Assembly: GCF_014196295.1 (NCBI RefSeq)
Contig: NZ_JACIDK010000002.1
Coordinates: forward strand, 62,001 to 126,000
Origin: Phenylobacterium haematophilum
GTDB lineage: Bacteria; Pseudomonadota; Alphaproteobacteria; Caulobacterales; Caulobacteraceae
DNA: 64,000 nucleotides
Reading direction: 5' to 3'
Shown: positions 19,767 to 28,129 of the stretch, piece after piece
Position numbering within the stretch: the first letter of the stretch is position 1
Layout: each line of letters starts with the position of its first letter
The notes under the pieces: generated by a model
Told to the model about the DNA's origin: nothing
What the model saw: only the letters and a program-made list of their open reading frames with translations
The model's database searches: none
Program-made: the position numbers and the translations under genes

Positions 19767-20306
19767 ATGTCCCAGCGTATCCACATCGTCGGGGCCTCGT
19801 CCTCGGGCACGACCACCTTGGGCGCGGCGCTGGCCGGGCGGCTGGGCGTCAAGCACCTCGACACCGACAACTACTTCTGGGAAGCGACCGACCCGCCGTT
19901 CACCACCAAACGGCCCGAGGCCGAGCGGGTGGCGATGATGGAGGCGGAGGTGGCGGGCGAACCGTCCTGGGTGATCTCCGGTTCGCTGATCGGCTGGGGC
20001 GACGTGTTCGTCCCGCGCTTCGACCTGGTGGTGTTCCTGCACGTGCCGCACGCCGTGCGGATGGCGCGGCTGATGGCCCGTGAGCGCGCGCGTTACGGCG
20101 CGGCGATCGAGCCGGGCGGGGCGATGCACGCCGCGCATCTGGAGTTCCTGGCCTGGGCGCAGGCCTACGAGACGCCTGGCTTTCCAGGCCGCAGCCTGGA
20201 GCGGCACCGAGCCTGGCTGGCGGCGCTGACCTGCCCGGTGGTCGAGATCGTCGGCGCGCCGAGCCTGGACGAGAGCGTGGCGCGGGTGCTGGCGTCTGCG
20301 GGGTAG
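19767..20306 (+). CDS. P-loop nucleotide kinase-like protein with altered Walker A
   Basis: The 179-residue protein has the fold pattern of adenylate-kinase-like P-loop proteins: HIVGASSSGTTTLGAALAGRL at the N-terminus, an HLDTDNYFW second strand and VVFLHVP later. The Walker A Lys is replaced by Thr (GASSSGTTT instead of GxxxxGKT), a variant seen in a recognised subfamily, so activity is uncertain. It starts seven bases after the LysR stop and may be co-transcribed. Confidence 0.8.
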   Translation: MSQRIHIVGASSSGTTTLGAALAGRLGVKHLDTDNYFWEATDPPFTTKRPEAERVAMMEAEVAGEPSWVISGSLIGWGDVFVPRFDLVVFLHVPHAVRMARLMARERARYGAAIEPGGAMHAAHLEFLAWAQAYETPGFPGRSLERHRAWLAALTCPVVEIVGAPSLDESVARVLASAG

Positions 20307-20420
20307 GAAACGGGTGTCATCCCCGAAAGCGCAAAGCGCTTGTCCGCGGCCCATTCGCACAGTGCTTTGACGGAAGGCGCGAGGCCGGGCCTCGTCCCGA
20401 TCCATCTGGTGTTCATGGGG

Positions 20421-20448
20421 CCCGGTCTTCGGCTGCGCCGAAACCGGG
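20421..20448. repeat. REP-like imperfect hairpin between convergent genes
   Basis: The core reads CCCGGTCTTCGGC, a three-base loop, then GCCGAAACCGGG. It lies in the 214-base gap between the convergent P-loop gene and polA, and is flanked by a more diffuse inverted region that begins GTCATCCCCG near 20316. The style matches short interspersed palindromes common in Caulobacterales intergenic regions; it could also act as a bidirectional terminator. Confidence 0.5.
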
Positions 20449-20520
20449 ATGAAGTGTCAGGCTTAGGCGACGCCTAGCCGCGCGCGAAATGCATCATGTT
20501 CGAGCCGCCGCTGGCGAAAC

Positions 20521-23385
20521 CTAGTGGGCGTCGTCCCAGTTGGCCGCGGCTCGGGCTTCCACGACCAGCGGGACCGACAGGGCGAGCGCCGGTTCGGCGG
20601 CGCGTTCCATCACCTTCTTGATGACGTCGATGGCGGCGTCGGCCTCAGCTTCCGGGGCTTCGAAGACCAGTTCGTCGTGCACCTGCAGCAGCATGCGGGT
20701 TTCCAGCCTCGCCTGCTTCAGCGCGCCCGGCATGCGGATCATCGCCCGGCGCATGACGTCGGCGGCGGCCCCCTGGATCGGAGCGTTGATCGCCGCGCGG
20801 TCGCCGAAGGCGCGCTCGGCCTGCGACTTGGAGTTCACCGCCGGGATGTGGACCTTGCGGCCGAAGATGGTGGTGACGAAGCCCTGGGTGCGGGCCGCCT
20901 GCTTGGTGCGGTCCATGTAGGCGCGGATCCCGGGGAAGCGCTCGAAGTAGGTCTTGATGTAGGCTCCGGCCTCGTCCTGCGGGATCGACAGCTGGTTGGC
21001 CAGGCCGAAGGCTGAAATGCCGTAGACGATGCCGAAGTTGATCGCCTTGGCGCGGCGGCGGGTCTCGGACGGCATGCCCTCGATCGGCACCCCGAACATC
21101 TCCGAGGCGGTGGCCGCGTGAATGTCGTGGCCCTCCATGAAGGCCTTCTTCAGCTGCGGGATGTCGCCGACGTGGGCGAGGATCCGCAGCTCGATCTGGC
21201 TGTAGTCGGCGCTGATCAGAACGTGGCCCGGCTCAGCGATGAAGGCCTTGCGGATCTTGCGGCCTTCTTCGGTGCGGATCGGGATGTTCTGAAGGTTCGG
21301 GTCGTTGGACGACAGCCGTCCGGTGGTCGTCGAAGCCAGGGCGTAGGAGGTGTGCACCCGGCCGGTGCGGGGCGAGATCGCGGCCACCAGGTTGTCGGTG
21401 TAGGTGCCCTTGAGTTTCGACAGCTGGCGCCAGTCGAGCAGCACGCGCGGCAGCTCGTGGCCCTGGGCGGCCAGTTCCTCGAGCACCGAGGCGTCGGTGC
21501 CCTGCGCGCCGGTGGCGGTCAGCCGCTTCGAGGCCAGGCCCATTTCGCCATACAGCACCTCGCCGATCTGCTTGGGGCTGCCGAGGTTGAACGGGCGGCC
21601 GGCCAGGCGGTGGGCCTCGGCTTCGAATTCGCCCATCCGCACCGAGAAGTCGTTGGAGAGCTTGCGCAGGGTGTCGGTGTCGACCTTTATCCCCTCGTTC
21701 TCCATCGCCGCCAGCACCGGCGGCATGCCGCGCTCCAGGGTCTCATACACCGTCAGCAGGCCTTCATGCGCCAGGCGCGGGCGCAGGTGCTGGTAGAGCC
21801 GAAGGGTGACGTCGGCGTCCTCGGCGGCGTAGCAGGTCGCCGGTTCCAGCGGCACGTGCTTGAAGCTCTTCTGCGACTTGCCGGTCCCGGTGACGGACGA
21901 GAACTTGATCGGCTCGTGCTCCAGCCAGCGCTTGGAGAGCTCGTCCATGCCGTGGCTTTTGTGCAGCCCGCCCTCGAGGGCGTAGCTGATCAGCATGGTG
22001 TCTTCGATCGGCGCGACGGCGATCCCGTGGCGGGCGAGGACGGCGATGTCGTACTTGGCGTTCTGCGCCACCTTGAGCACCGTGGGGTCTTCCAGCAGCG
22101 GTTTCAGGCGGGCGATCACCTCGTCCAGCTGCAGCTGGTGGATCGCCTCGGGGGCCTCGAACTCCAGGCCGCCGGTGCTCTCGTTCTCGTGGCCGACCGG
22201 GATGTAGCAGGCCTCGCCCGGCGCCACGGCCAGCGAGACGCCGCAGAGGTTGGCGTTGGCCGAGGACAGCGCGTCGGTCTCGGTGTCGAAGGCGACGACG
22301 CCCATGGCCTTGGTCCGCGCGATCCAGGCGTCGAGGGTGGCCAGGTCGCGGACGCAGACATAGTCGCTGGGATTGATCGCCGCGGCGGCCGGGGCGGGCG
22401 CCGGACGGGCGAGCGGCGTCGGCGCGGGAGTCGCCGAGGCGGCCGTCCCGCCGCCGGCCACGCGGCGGGCCAGGGTGCGAAACTCCATCTCCTCGAGGAA
22501 GGCGGCCAGTTCCTCGGCGTTCGGGTCGTCGACGACCAGGGCGTCGATCGGCTCGGGCAGCGGGGTGTCGCAATCGAGGCGGACCAGCTCGCGCGACAGG
22601 CGGATCTGGTCGGCGAACGCGATCAGGGTGTCGCGGCGCTTAGGCTGCTTGATCTCGCCGGCGCGGGCCAGCAGCGTGTCGAGGTCGCCGTACTCGTTGA
22701 TCAGCAGGGCGGCGGTCTTGACGCCGATGCCTGGCGCGCCCGGCACGTTGTCGACGCTGTCGCCGCAGAGGGCCTGGACGTCGACGACCTTTTCCGGCGG
22801 CACGCCGAACTTTTCGATGACCTGTTCGCGGCCGATCTTCACGTTTTTCATGGTGTCGAGCATCGACACCCGGTCGCCGACCAACTGCATCAGGTCCTTG
22901 TCGGACGAAATGATCGTCACCTCGCCGCCGGCGTCGCGCACCTTGCAGGCATAGGCGGCGATCAAGTCGTCGGCCTCGTAGCCGGGCAGCTCCAGGCTGG
23001 GGATGCCGAAGGCGCGGGCGGCGCGGCGCATCAGCGGGAACTGCGGAACGAGGTCCTCGGGCGGCGGCGGCCGGTGGGCTTTGTACTGGTCGTAGAGCTT
23101 GTTGCGGAAGGTCTTCTCGGAGTGGTCGAAGATCACCGCCAGGTGGGTCGGGCTCTCGGGCTGGGCCTTCATGTCGACGAGCAGCTTCCAGAGCATGTTG
23201 CAGAAGCCGCTGATCGCCCCGATCGGCAGGCCGTCGCTCTTGCGGGTCAGCGGCGGCAGCGCGTGGTAGGCGCGGAAGATGTAGCCCGAGCCGTCGACCA
23301 GGTAGAGCCGCACGGCCGGGCCGTCCTGGGTCGGTTCGCGGGGGATGTCGGCGAGGGTCGGGGCGTCGAGGGGCGCGTCGGTCAT
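20521..23385 (-). CDS. polA: DNA polymerase I
   Basis: The 954-residue enzyme contains all three domains. The N-terminal 5'-3' exonuclease starts RLYLVDGSGYIFRAYHALPP and includes DKDLMQLVGD. The middle 3'-5' exonuclease retains its acidic FDTETDAL motif. The C-terminal polymerase has DYSQIELRILAHVGD, RRRAKAINFGIVYGISAFGL and the catalytic VHDELVFE. It fills gaps in repair and removes Okazaki primers. It is a single gene, convergent with the P-loop gene. Confidence 0.97.
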   Translation of the reverse strand: MTDAPLDAPTLADIPREPTQDGPAVRLYLVDGSGYIFRAYHALPPLTRKSDGLPIGAISGFCNMLWKLLVDMKAQPESPTHLAVIFDHSEKTFRNKLYDQYKAHRPPPPEDLVPQFPLMRRAARAFGIPSLELPGYEADDLIAAYACKVRDAGGEVTIISSDKDLMQLVGDRVSMLDTMKNVKIGREQVIEKFGVPPEKVVDVQALCGDSVDNVPGAPGIGVKTAALLINEYGDLDTLLARAGEIKQPKRRDTLIAFADQIRLSRELVRLDCDTPLPEPIDALVVDDPNAEELAAFLEEMEFRTLARRVAGGGTAASATPAPTPLARPAPAPAAAAINPSDYVCVRDLATLDAWIARTKAMGVVAFDTETDALSSANANLCGVSLAVAPGEACYIPVGHENESTGGLEFEAPEAIHQLQLDEVIARLKPLLEDPTVLKVAQNAKYDIAVLARHGIAVAPIEDTMLISYALEGGLHKSHGMDELSKRWLEHEPIKFSSVTGTGKSQKSFKHVPLEPATCYAAEDADVTLRLYQHLRPRLAHEGLLTVYETLERGMPPVLAAMENEGIKVDTDTLRKLSNDFSVRMGEFEAEAHRLAGRPFNLGSPKQIGEVLYGEMGLASKRLTATGAQGTDASVLEELAAQGHELPRVLLDWRQLSKLKGTYTDNLVAAISPRTGRVHTSYALASTTTGRLSSNDPNLQNIPIRTEEGRKIRKAFIAEPGHVLISADYSQIELRILAHVGDIPQLKKAFMEGHDIHAATASEMFGVPIEGMPSETRRRAKAINFGIVYGISAFGLANQLSIPQDEAGAYIKTYFERFPGIRAYMDRTKQAARTQGFVTTIFGRKVHIPAVNSKSQAERAFGDRAAINAPIQGAAADVMRRAMIRMPGALKQARLETRMLLQVHDELVFEAPEAEADAAIDVIKKVMERAAEPALALSVPLVVEARAAANWDDAH

Positions 23386-23581
23386 GGCGGGAACATAGGG
23401 TGCACGCGGGCGAAGGTCATCCGTCGCGTGGCGACGCGGCGCAGGTTCGTTGGGTGCGGCTTTGTGCGTAAAATACGTAAAGTACAGTATAAGTAGTCAT
23501 CGCACGAATTCACGCCGTTAGTGATCTGGGCGTAACTTCGAATCGATACACTCATGAGAAGTTCTGACGATCATTCTGGGG

Positions 23582-25618
23582 ATGGGGTGGTGCGTGGAGA
23601 TTTTAGGTCTCTGCTTCAGCAATAGCGTCGACGGCGTCGCGACGGGGCATGACGGCGCCCTGGTGGTGATCTCCTATCTCGTGGCGGTGGTGGCCTCGTT
23701 CACCGCCCTGGACATGGCCGAGCGGCTCAATGCGGCTCAAGGCCCGGCGCGGCGGTTCTGGCTGCTCGGCGCGGCGGGGGTGCTGGGCGGCGGGGTCTGG
23801 TCGATGCACTTCATCGCCATGTTGGCCTACCGCACCCCGTTCAAGGTCGAGTACGACCCCGGGCTGACCATCCTGTCGGGCGCCATCGCGGTGATCGCCG
23901 TGGCCGGAGGGCTGAAGGCCATCGCCGACGGCGGCGGCTGGCGGCGGATCCTGACCGGCGGGACGCTGGTCGGGCTGGGCGTGGCGGTCATGCACTACAT
24001 GGGCATGGAGGCCATGCGGCTGCCGGGCGAGGTCTACTACCGGCCCGGCTTCTTCGGGCTGTCGGTGCTGATCGCGGTGGCCGCGGCCAGCGTGGCCCTG
24101 TGGCTGGTGGTCAATCTGCGCACAGCGCGCCAGCGGGCGGCGGCGGCGATCGTGATGGCCGCGGCGATATGCGGCATGCACTTCACGGCCATGGCCGGCA
24201 CGGTGATCGTCGCCGGACCCGGCGTGGCGGACGGCGACGGACAGCTGGTCTCCGGTTCGCTGCTGTCGGCGACCATCGCGGCGTGTACGGCGCTGATCCT
24301 GACCGTCGGGCTGATGTGCGCCTACATCGACCGGCGGCTGGAGGCGCGCTCGCTGGCCGAGGCCGAGCGGCTGCGGGAGATCAACGGCCAGCTTGAGTCG
24401 GCGGTGCAATCGCGGACCACCGACCTGACCACGGCGCTGGCCGCGCTGGACGAGCAGCGCCGCCGGGCCGAGGACGCCAACCGCGCCAAGTCCGACTTCC
24501 TGGCCAATATGAGTCACGAGCTGCGCACGCCGCTGAACGCGGTGATCGGCTTCGCCGACATCCTGCGCATGCGCAGCGTCAAGCCGCTGACCGAACGCCA
24601 GACCGAAGCTGTCGAGCAGATCCACACGGCCGGGCGCCACCTGCTGGCGCTGATCGAGGAAGTGCTCGATTTCGCCAAGATCGAAAGCGGCAAGGTCTCG
24701 GTTTCGATCGAGGCGATCGACCCGCAGGAGGTGGCCCAGGCCCTGGCCGGGACCTTCCGGCCGATGGCTGACCGCGCGGGGATCAGCGTGACCATCGCCG
24801 AGCCGGAGGCCAAGCTGGCGGTGCGCGCCGACCACCTGCGGCTCAAGCAGGTGCTGGCGAACCTGATTTCCAACGCTATCAAGTACAATCGCCCGCGCGG
24901 CGCGGTGGAGGTGACCACCCGCGCCCTCGGCGACCGGGTGCTGATCAGCGTCCGCGACACCGGGCTCGGCATCCCGACCGGCCGGATGGCCGACCTGTTC
25001 GAGCCGTTCGAGCGGCTGGGCCGCGAGGGCTCGGGCGTGGAGGGCGCGGGCCTTGGGCTGGCCCTGACCCGCCGACTGGTCGAGGCGATGAACGGCAAGC
25101 TCGACGTTCAGAGCCTGGAGGGCGTCGGTTCGACCTTCATCGTCGACCTGCCGGCCGCCGAGCCGGCCCAGGTCGCGACCCGCGAGGAGGACCGCCGCCA
25201 GGCCCTGGCCGGCAAGGCCCCGGACGCGGTGGTGCTCTATATCGAGGACAACGCCTCGAACATCCGGCTGATGCGCCACATCGCCGAGGCGCTGGGGACG
25301 CTCGACCTGCATGTGGCCGAGCTGCCGATGGAGGGGCTGGAGCTGGCGGCGACCCTGCGCCCGGACGTCATCCTGCTGGACATCAACCTGCCCGGCATGG
25401 ACGGCTTCCAGGTCAAGGCGCGGCTGGAGGCCGACCCGGCGACCTGCGACATCCCGGTGATCGCGATCTCGGCCAATGTGCTGGCCGAGACGGTCACCCG
25501 CGGCAAGATTTCCGGCTTCCATGGCTACCTGACCAAGCCGATCAACATCGAGGCCCTGGTCGCAGCGATCACCGCGGCCGTCGAACGCTCGCCGCCGACG
25601 ACCGCGGTCAGCGCCTAG
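23582..25618 (+). CDS. MHYT-domain hybrid sensor histidine kinase with receiver
   Basis: The 678-residue protein has a seven-helix MHYT membrane sensor (the motifs MHFIAM, MHYMGMEAM and MHFTAMAG are visible), which may sense a diatomic gas or metal ions. A coiled coil leads into HisKA (SHELRTPLNAVIGF, phosphorylated His near 310) and HATPase (NLISNAIKYN, DTGLGIP, GAGLGLALTRR). The C-terminus is a receiver with LLDINLPGMDGF near residue 600. No output domain is present, so it must pass phosphate to another protein. It stands alone after a 196-base AT-richer region. Confidence 0.93.
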   Translation: MGWCVEILGLCFSNSVDGVATGHDGALVVISYLVAVVASFTALDMAERLNAAQGPARRFWLLGAAGVLGGGVWSMHFIAMLAYRTPFKVEYDPGLTILSGAIAVIAVAGGLKAIADGGGWRRILTGGTLVGLGVAVMHYMGMEAMRLPGEVYYRPGFFGLSVLIAVAAASVALWLVVNLRTARQRAAAAIVMAAAICGMHFTAMAGTVIVAGPGVADGDGQLVSGSLLSATIAACTALILTVGLMCAYIDRRLEARSLAEAERLREINGQLESAVQSRTTDLTTALAALDEQRRRAEDANRAKSDFLANMSHELRTPLNAVIGFADILRMRSVKPLTERQTEAVEQIHTAGRHLLALIEEVLDFAKIESGKVSVSIEAIDPQEVAQALAGTFRPMADRAGISVTIAEPEAKLAVRADHLRLKQVLANLISNAIKYNRPRGAVEVTTRALGDRVLISVRDTGLGIPTGRMADLFEPFERLGREGSGVEGAGLGLALTRRLVEAMNGKLDVQSLEGVGSTFIVDLPAAEPAQVATREEDRRQALAGKAPDAVVLYIEDNASNIRLMRHIAEALGTLDLHVAELPMEGLELAATLRPDVILLDINLPGMDGFQVKARLEADPATCDIPVIAISANVLAETVTRGKISGFHGYLTKPINIEALVAAITAAVERSPPTTAVSA

Positions 25619-25621
25619 CGT

Positions 25622-26410
25622 CTACCTGAAGCGTTTGTTGAGGTCGGGCAGACCCTGGCCGGCCTGGGCCAGGGCGCTCGAATCGCCGCTGGCCAGGAAG
25701 TCGCTGATCACCCGGCCGAGCGCGGCGTAGGCGGCGCGGAACGGGGCGGTGGCCGAGGACAGCCGCCGCACGCCCAGGGCCTGCAGCCGCTCGGCGCTCG
25801 GCGCGCCGCCGCGGCCCATGACGTTGAGCGGCAGGGCGATATCGCGCGCCAGGGTTCCGAGCAGGGCCTCGTCGGTCGGGCCGGGGACGAAGATCCCGTC
25901 GGCGCCGGCGGCGCGATAGAGCTCGGCGCGGCGCAGGGTCTCGGCCAGCGCGGCGTCTCCTTCCGCCAGGCCGCGCAGATAGACGTCGGTGCGGGCGTTG
26001 ACGAACAGCTCGGCGCCCGCGGCCTTGCGGACCGCCTCGATCTTGCGGGCGTGCAGGTCGGGATCGCGGCCGCCGTCCTCGAGATTGATCCCGACCGCGC
26101 CGGCGCCGACGACGCCCTTGATCGTCTCGGCCAGCGTCGCGAGGTCGTCGGAATAGCCGCCCTCGATGTCGGCGGTCAGCGGGACCTTCAGCACGCGGGC
26201 GATCTCGCCGATGGCGGCGAGCAGGGTGGGGACCGGCAGCAGGTCGCCGTCGGCGTAGCCGTGGGCCCAGGCGACCGCGGCCGACGAGGTGGCGACGGCC
26301 TTGGCGCCGGCGTCCTCCATCAGCGCCGCGCTGGCGGCGTCCCAGGCGTTGGGCAGCACGAGGATCTGCGGATCCGCGTGGAGTTGTTTGAAAACCGCTG
26401 CTTGGCTCAT
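25622..26410 (-). CDS. Isocitrate lyase / PEP mutase family protein
   Basis: The 262-residue TIM-barrel protein has PNAWDAASAALMEDAGAKA, LTADIEGGYSDD and VGINLEDGG, the metal- and substrate-binding motifs of the PEP mutase/ICL superfamily. It lacks the KKCGH loop of true isocitrate lyases, so it belongs to the large group of carboxyvinyl-carboxyphosphonate phosphorylmutase-like lyases with unknown substrate. It converges on the MHYT kinase gene. Confidence 0.88.
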   Translation of the reverse strand: MSQAAVFKQLHADPQILVLPNAWDAASAALMEDAGAKAVATSSAAVAWAHGYADGDLLPVPTLLAAIGEIARVLKVPLTADIEGGYSDDLATLAETIKGVVGAGAVGINLEDGGRDPDLHARKIEAVRKAAGAELFVNARTDVYLRGLAEGDAALAETLRRAELYRAAGADGIFVPGPTDEALLGTLARDIALPLNVMGRGGAPSAERLQALGVRRLSSATAPFRAAYAALGRVISDFLASGDSSALAQAGQGLPDLNKRFR

Positions 26411-26512
26411 GGTCGCCTCCTCCTGTGGCTCAGGTGAAGACGATATAGGCGCCGGGCCTGTGACATCCCGGCGGGAATCGGCCGTGGTCAGCGGGCTGCT
26501 GACAACGGTGTG

Positions 26513-26815
26513 TCAGTGGCCGTGCGGGCCTTCGTAGACGCCGGGGGCCAGGCGTTCGTCCTCGGGGCCTTCCGAACCGTCCGGAAGCACGAAGCGGCGG
26601 TCGCAGTAGGGGCACTCGACGAAAGTCGCCTCGCCCATCTCCAGCCACACGCGCGGATGGCCCAGCGCGCCGCCGACGCCGTCGCAGGCGACCCGGCCCG
26701 AGCGCACCACCACCACTTCCGACGGCGGCAGGTCCGGCGTAAGGGCGCCTTTGGCGGGCATGGGCTCCAATTGCGAGGAGCGGCCTTGGTCGGGAACGGG
26801 GGCTTTACGGGCCAT
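26513..26815 (-). CDS. Zinc-finger (zf-CHCC / NDUFS6-like) protein
   Basis: The 100-residue protein has a C-terminal VACDGVGGALGHPRVWLEMG and VECPYCDRRFVL, i.e. the Cys-X8-His-...-Cys-X2-Cys pattern of the zf-CHCC family related to the complex I accessory subunit NDUFS6. The first ~45 residues are a Pro-rich, probably disordered leader. The ATG at 26815 is used because the longer upstream frame runs into the divergent ABC gene's control region. Confidence 0.82.
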   Translation of the reverse strand: MARKAPVPDQGRSSQLEPMPAKGALTPDLPPSEVVVVRSGRVACDGVGGALGHPRVWLEMGEATFVECPYCDRRFVLPDGSEGPEDERLAPGVYEGPHGH

Positions 26816-26919
26816 TCTTGAACTCTCCGGCGGCGGAAGCTTGGCGGATGCGCCGCACGCGCCTAGGTATCGGACCACGGCTTCGCCCGTCAATGCACGC
26901 CCCGGACACAAAGAGACGC

Positions 26920-27858
26920 ATGGACCTACCTGAGTTCGCCATCGAGGCCGAAGGCGTCGTCAAGATCTACCCGGCGACCAAGACCGCGCCGGAGATGCAC
27001 GCCTTGCGCGGGCTGGACCTGAAGATCCCGCGCGGATCGATCTTCGGGCTGCTGGGCCCCAACGGCGCGGGCAAGTCGACCTTCATCAACACCCTGGCCG
27101 GCCTGACCAAGAAGACAGCCGGCACGGTGCGCATCTGGGGCCGTGACATCGACCAGCGCCCGCGCGACGCACGCGCCGCGATCGGCGTGGTGCCGCAGGA
27201 GATCGCCGCCGACCCGTTCTTCACGCCGCGCGAGTCGCTGGAGGTGCAGGCCGGCATGTACGGCGTGCCGCCGGCCGAGCGCCGGACCATGGAGCTGCTG
27301 AACGCGCTCGGCCTGGGCGACAAGGCCGGGGCCTATGTGCGCCAGCTGTCGGGCGGCATGAAGCGGCGCCTGATGGTGGCCAAGGCCATGGTGCACAATC
27401 CGCCGGTGCTGATCCTCGACGAGCCGACGGCCGGGGTCGACGTCGAGCTGCGCCGCCAGCTCTGGAACTACGTGGTCGAGCTGAACCGCAAGGGCGTGAC
27501 CATCGTCCTGACCACGCACTACCTGGAAGAAGCCCAGGAGCTCTGCGACCAGATCGCCATCGTCAACCGCGGCGAGGTGGTGGCCTGCGAGCCGACCTCG
27601 AGCCTGCTGCGCCGGCTGGATACCCGTAATGTGGTGGTGACGCCGGAGGAACCGCTGATGGTCGCCCCGGAGCTGCCGGGCTTCGAGACCAAACCGCGGG
27701 CGGGCGGGGCGTTCCAGGTGACCTATCGGACCGGCCAGTCGAGCGTCGAGCAGGTGCTGGCGGCGGTGCGCGCCACCGGTCTGCACATCAAGGACATCGC
27801 CACCGAGGACCCGGACCTGGAGGACGTGTTTGTTTCGCTCACCACCGCGGGCGCCTGA
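26920..27858 (+). CDS. ABC transporter ATP-binding protein (ABC-2 type)
   Basis: The 312-residue protein has Walker A GPNGAGKST, the signature LSGGMKRRL, Walker B LILDEPTAGVD and the switch His in TTHYLEE. It matches the ABC-2 exporter ATPase group that includes NatA/DrrA-like proteins. No permease gene follows: a tRNA gene and the integrated element begin within 50 bases of its stop. An in-frame ATG 27 bases upstream is an alternative start. Confidence 0.92.
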   Translation: MDLPEFAIEAEGVVKIYPATKTAPEMHALRGLDLKIPRGSIFGLLGPNGAGKSTFINTLAGLTKKTAGTVRIWGRDIDQRPRDARAAIGVVPQEIAADPFFTPRESLEVQAGMYGVPPAERRTMELLNALGLGDKAGAYVRQLSGGMKRRLMVAKAMVHNPPVLILDEPTAGVDVELRRQLWNYVVELNRKGVTIVLTTHYLEEAQELCDQIAIVNRGEVVACEPTSSLLRRLDTRNVVVTPEEPLMVAPELPGFETKPRAGGAFQVTYRTGQSSVEQVLAAVRATGLHIKDIATEDPDLEDVFVSLTTAGA

Positions 27859-27908
27859 GCGCTTCCGTTTCGCTTAGGTTTCGGCTAGACAGCGCAACTC
27901 GCTCAGAC

Positions 27909-27947
27909 GCACCCGTAGCTCAGCTGGATAGAGCGTTGCCCTCCGAA
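27909..27947 (+). tRNA. tRNA-Arg(CCG) 5' half, interrupted after the anticodon loop
   Basis: GCACCCG forms the acceptor 5' strand, GCTC...GAGC the D stem and TTGCC the 5' anticodon strand; the loop CTCCGAA contains anticodon CCG. The expected GGCAA and the T-arm with TTCGAATC do not follow. Instead the sequence changes to CTGGAAAAAG. This is where the integrase-bearing element starts, so this is an attL with a disrupted tRNA gene. No 3' half exists elsewhere in the window. Confidence 0.8.
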
Positions 27948-27961
27948 CTGGAAAAAGAGGG

Positions 27962-27999
27962 TCTACGCCAATCTACGCTACGCTTTGTCTTTCTACGCT
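27962..27999. repeat. Repeated TCTACGC boxes, candidate integrase arm sites
   Basis: TCTACGC occurs at 27962, 27971 and 27992 on the same strand, with similar flanks (TCTACGCTA in two cases). They lie 15-50 bases inside the element from the attL crossover and before the integrase gene. Arm-type sites for the N-terminal domain of a tyrosine integrase usually look like this. The repetition is read directly; the role is inferred. Confidence 0.45.
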
Positions 28000-28129
28000 A
28001 AGCTACTGTTAGGCAAAGACTAATCTAGCCAACAGGCTTCGCCAGACTTACCCATTGTAACCGTGGATTGGCCTCCAACTGCTTCCGTGGTGCTTCCGCG
28101 GAAGCAGGGCCAGACTGCGGAGAACGCCG

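Noticed and set aside
21118-23496. Long open frame antisense to polA
   Set aside because: It mirrors polA codons on the other strand, gives Gly/Arg/Val-rich text without motifs, and polA is unambiguous.
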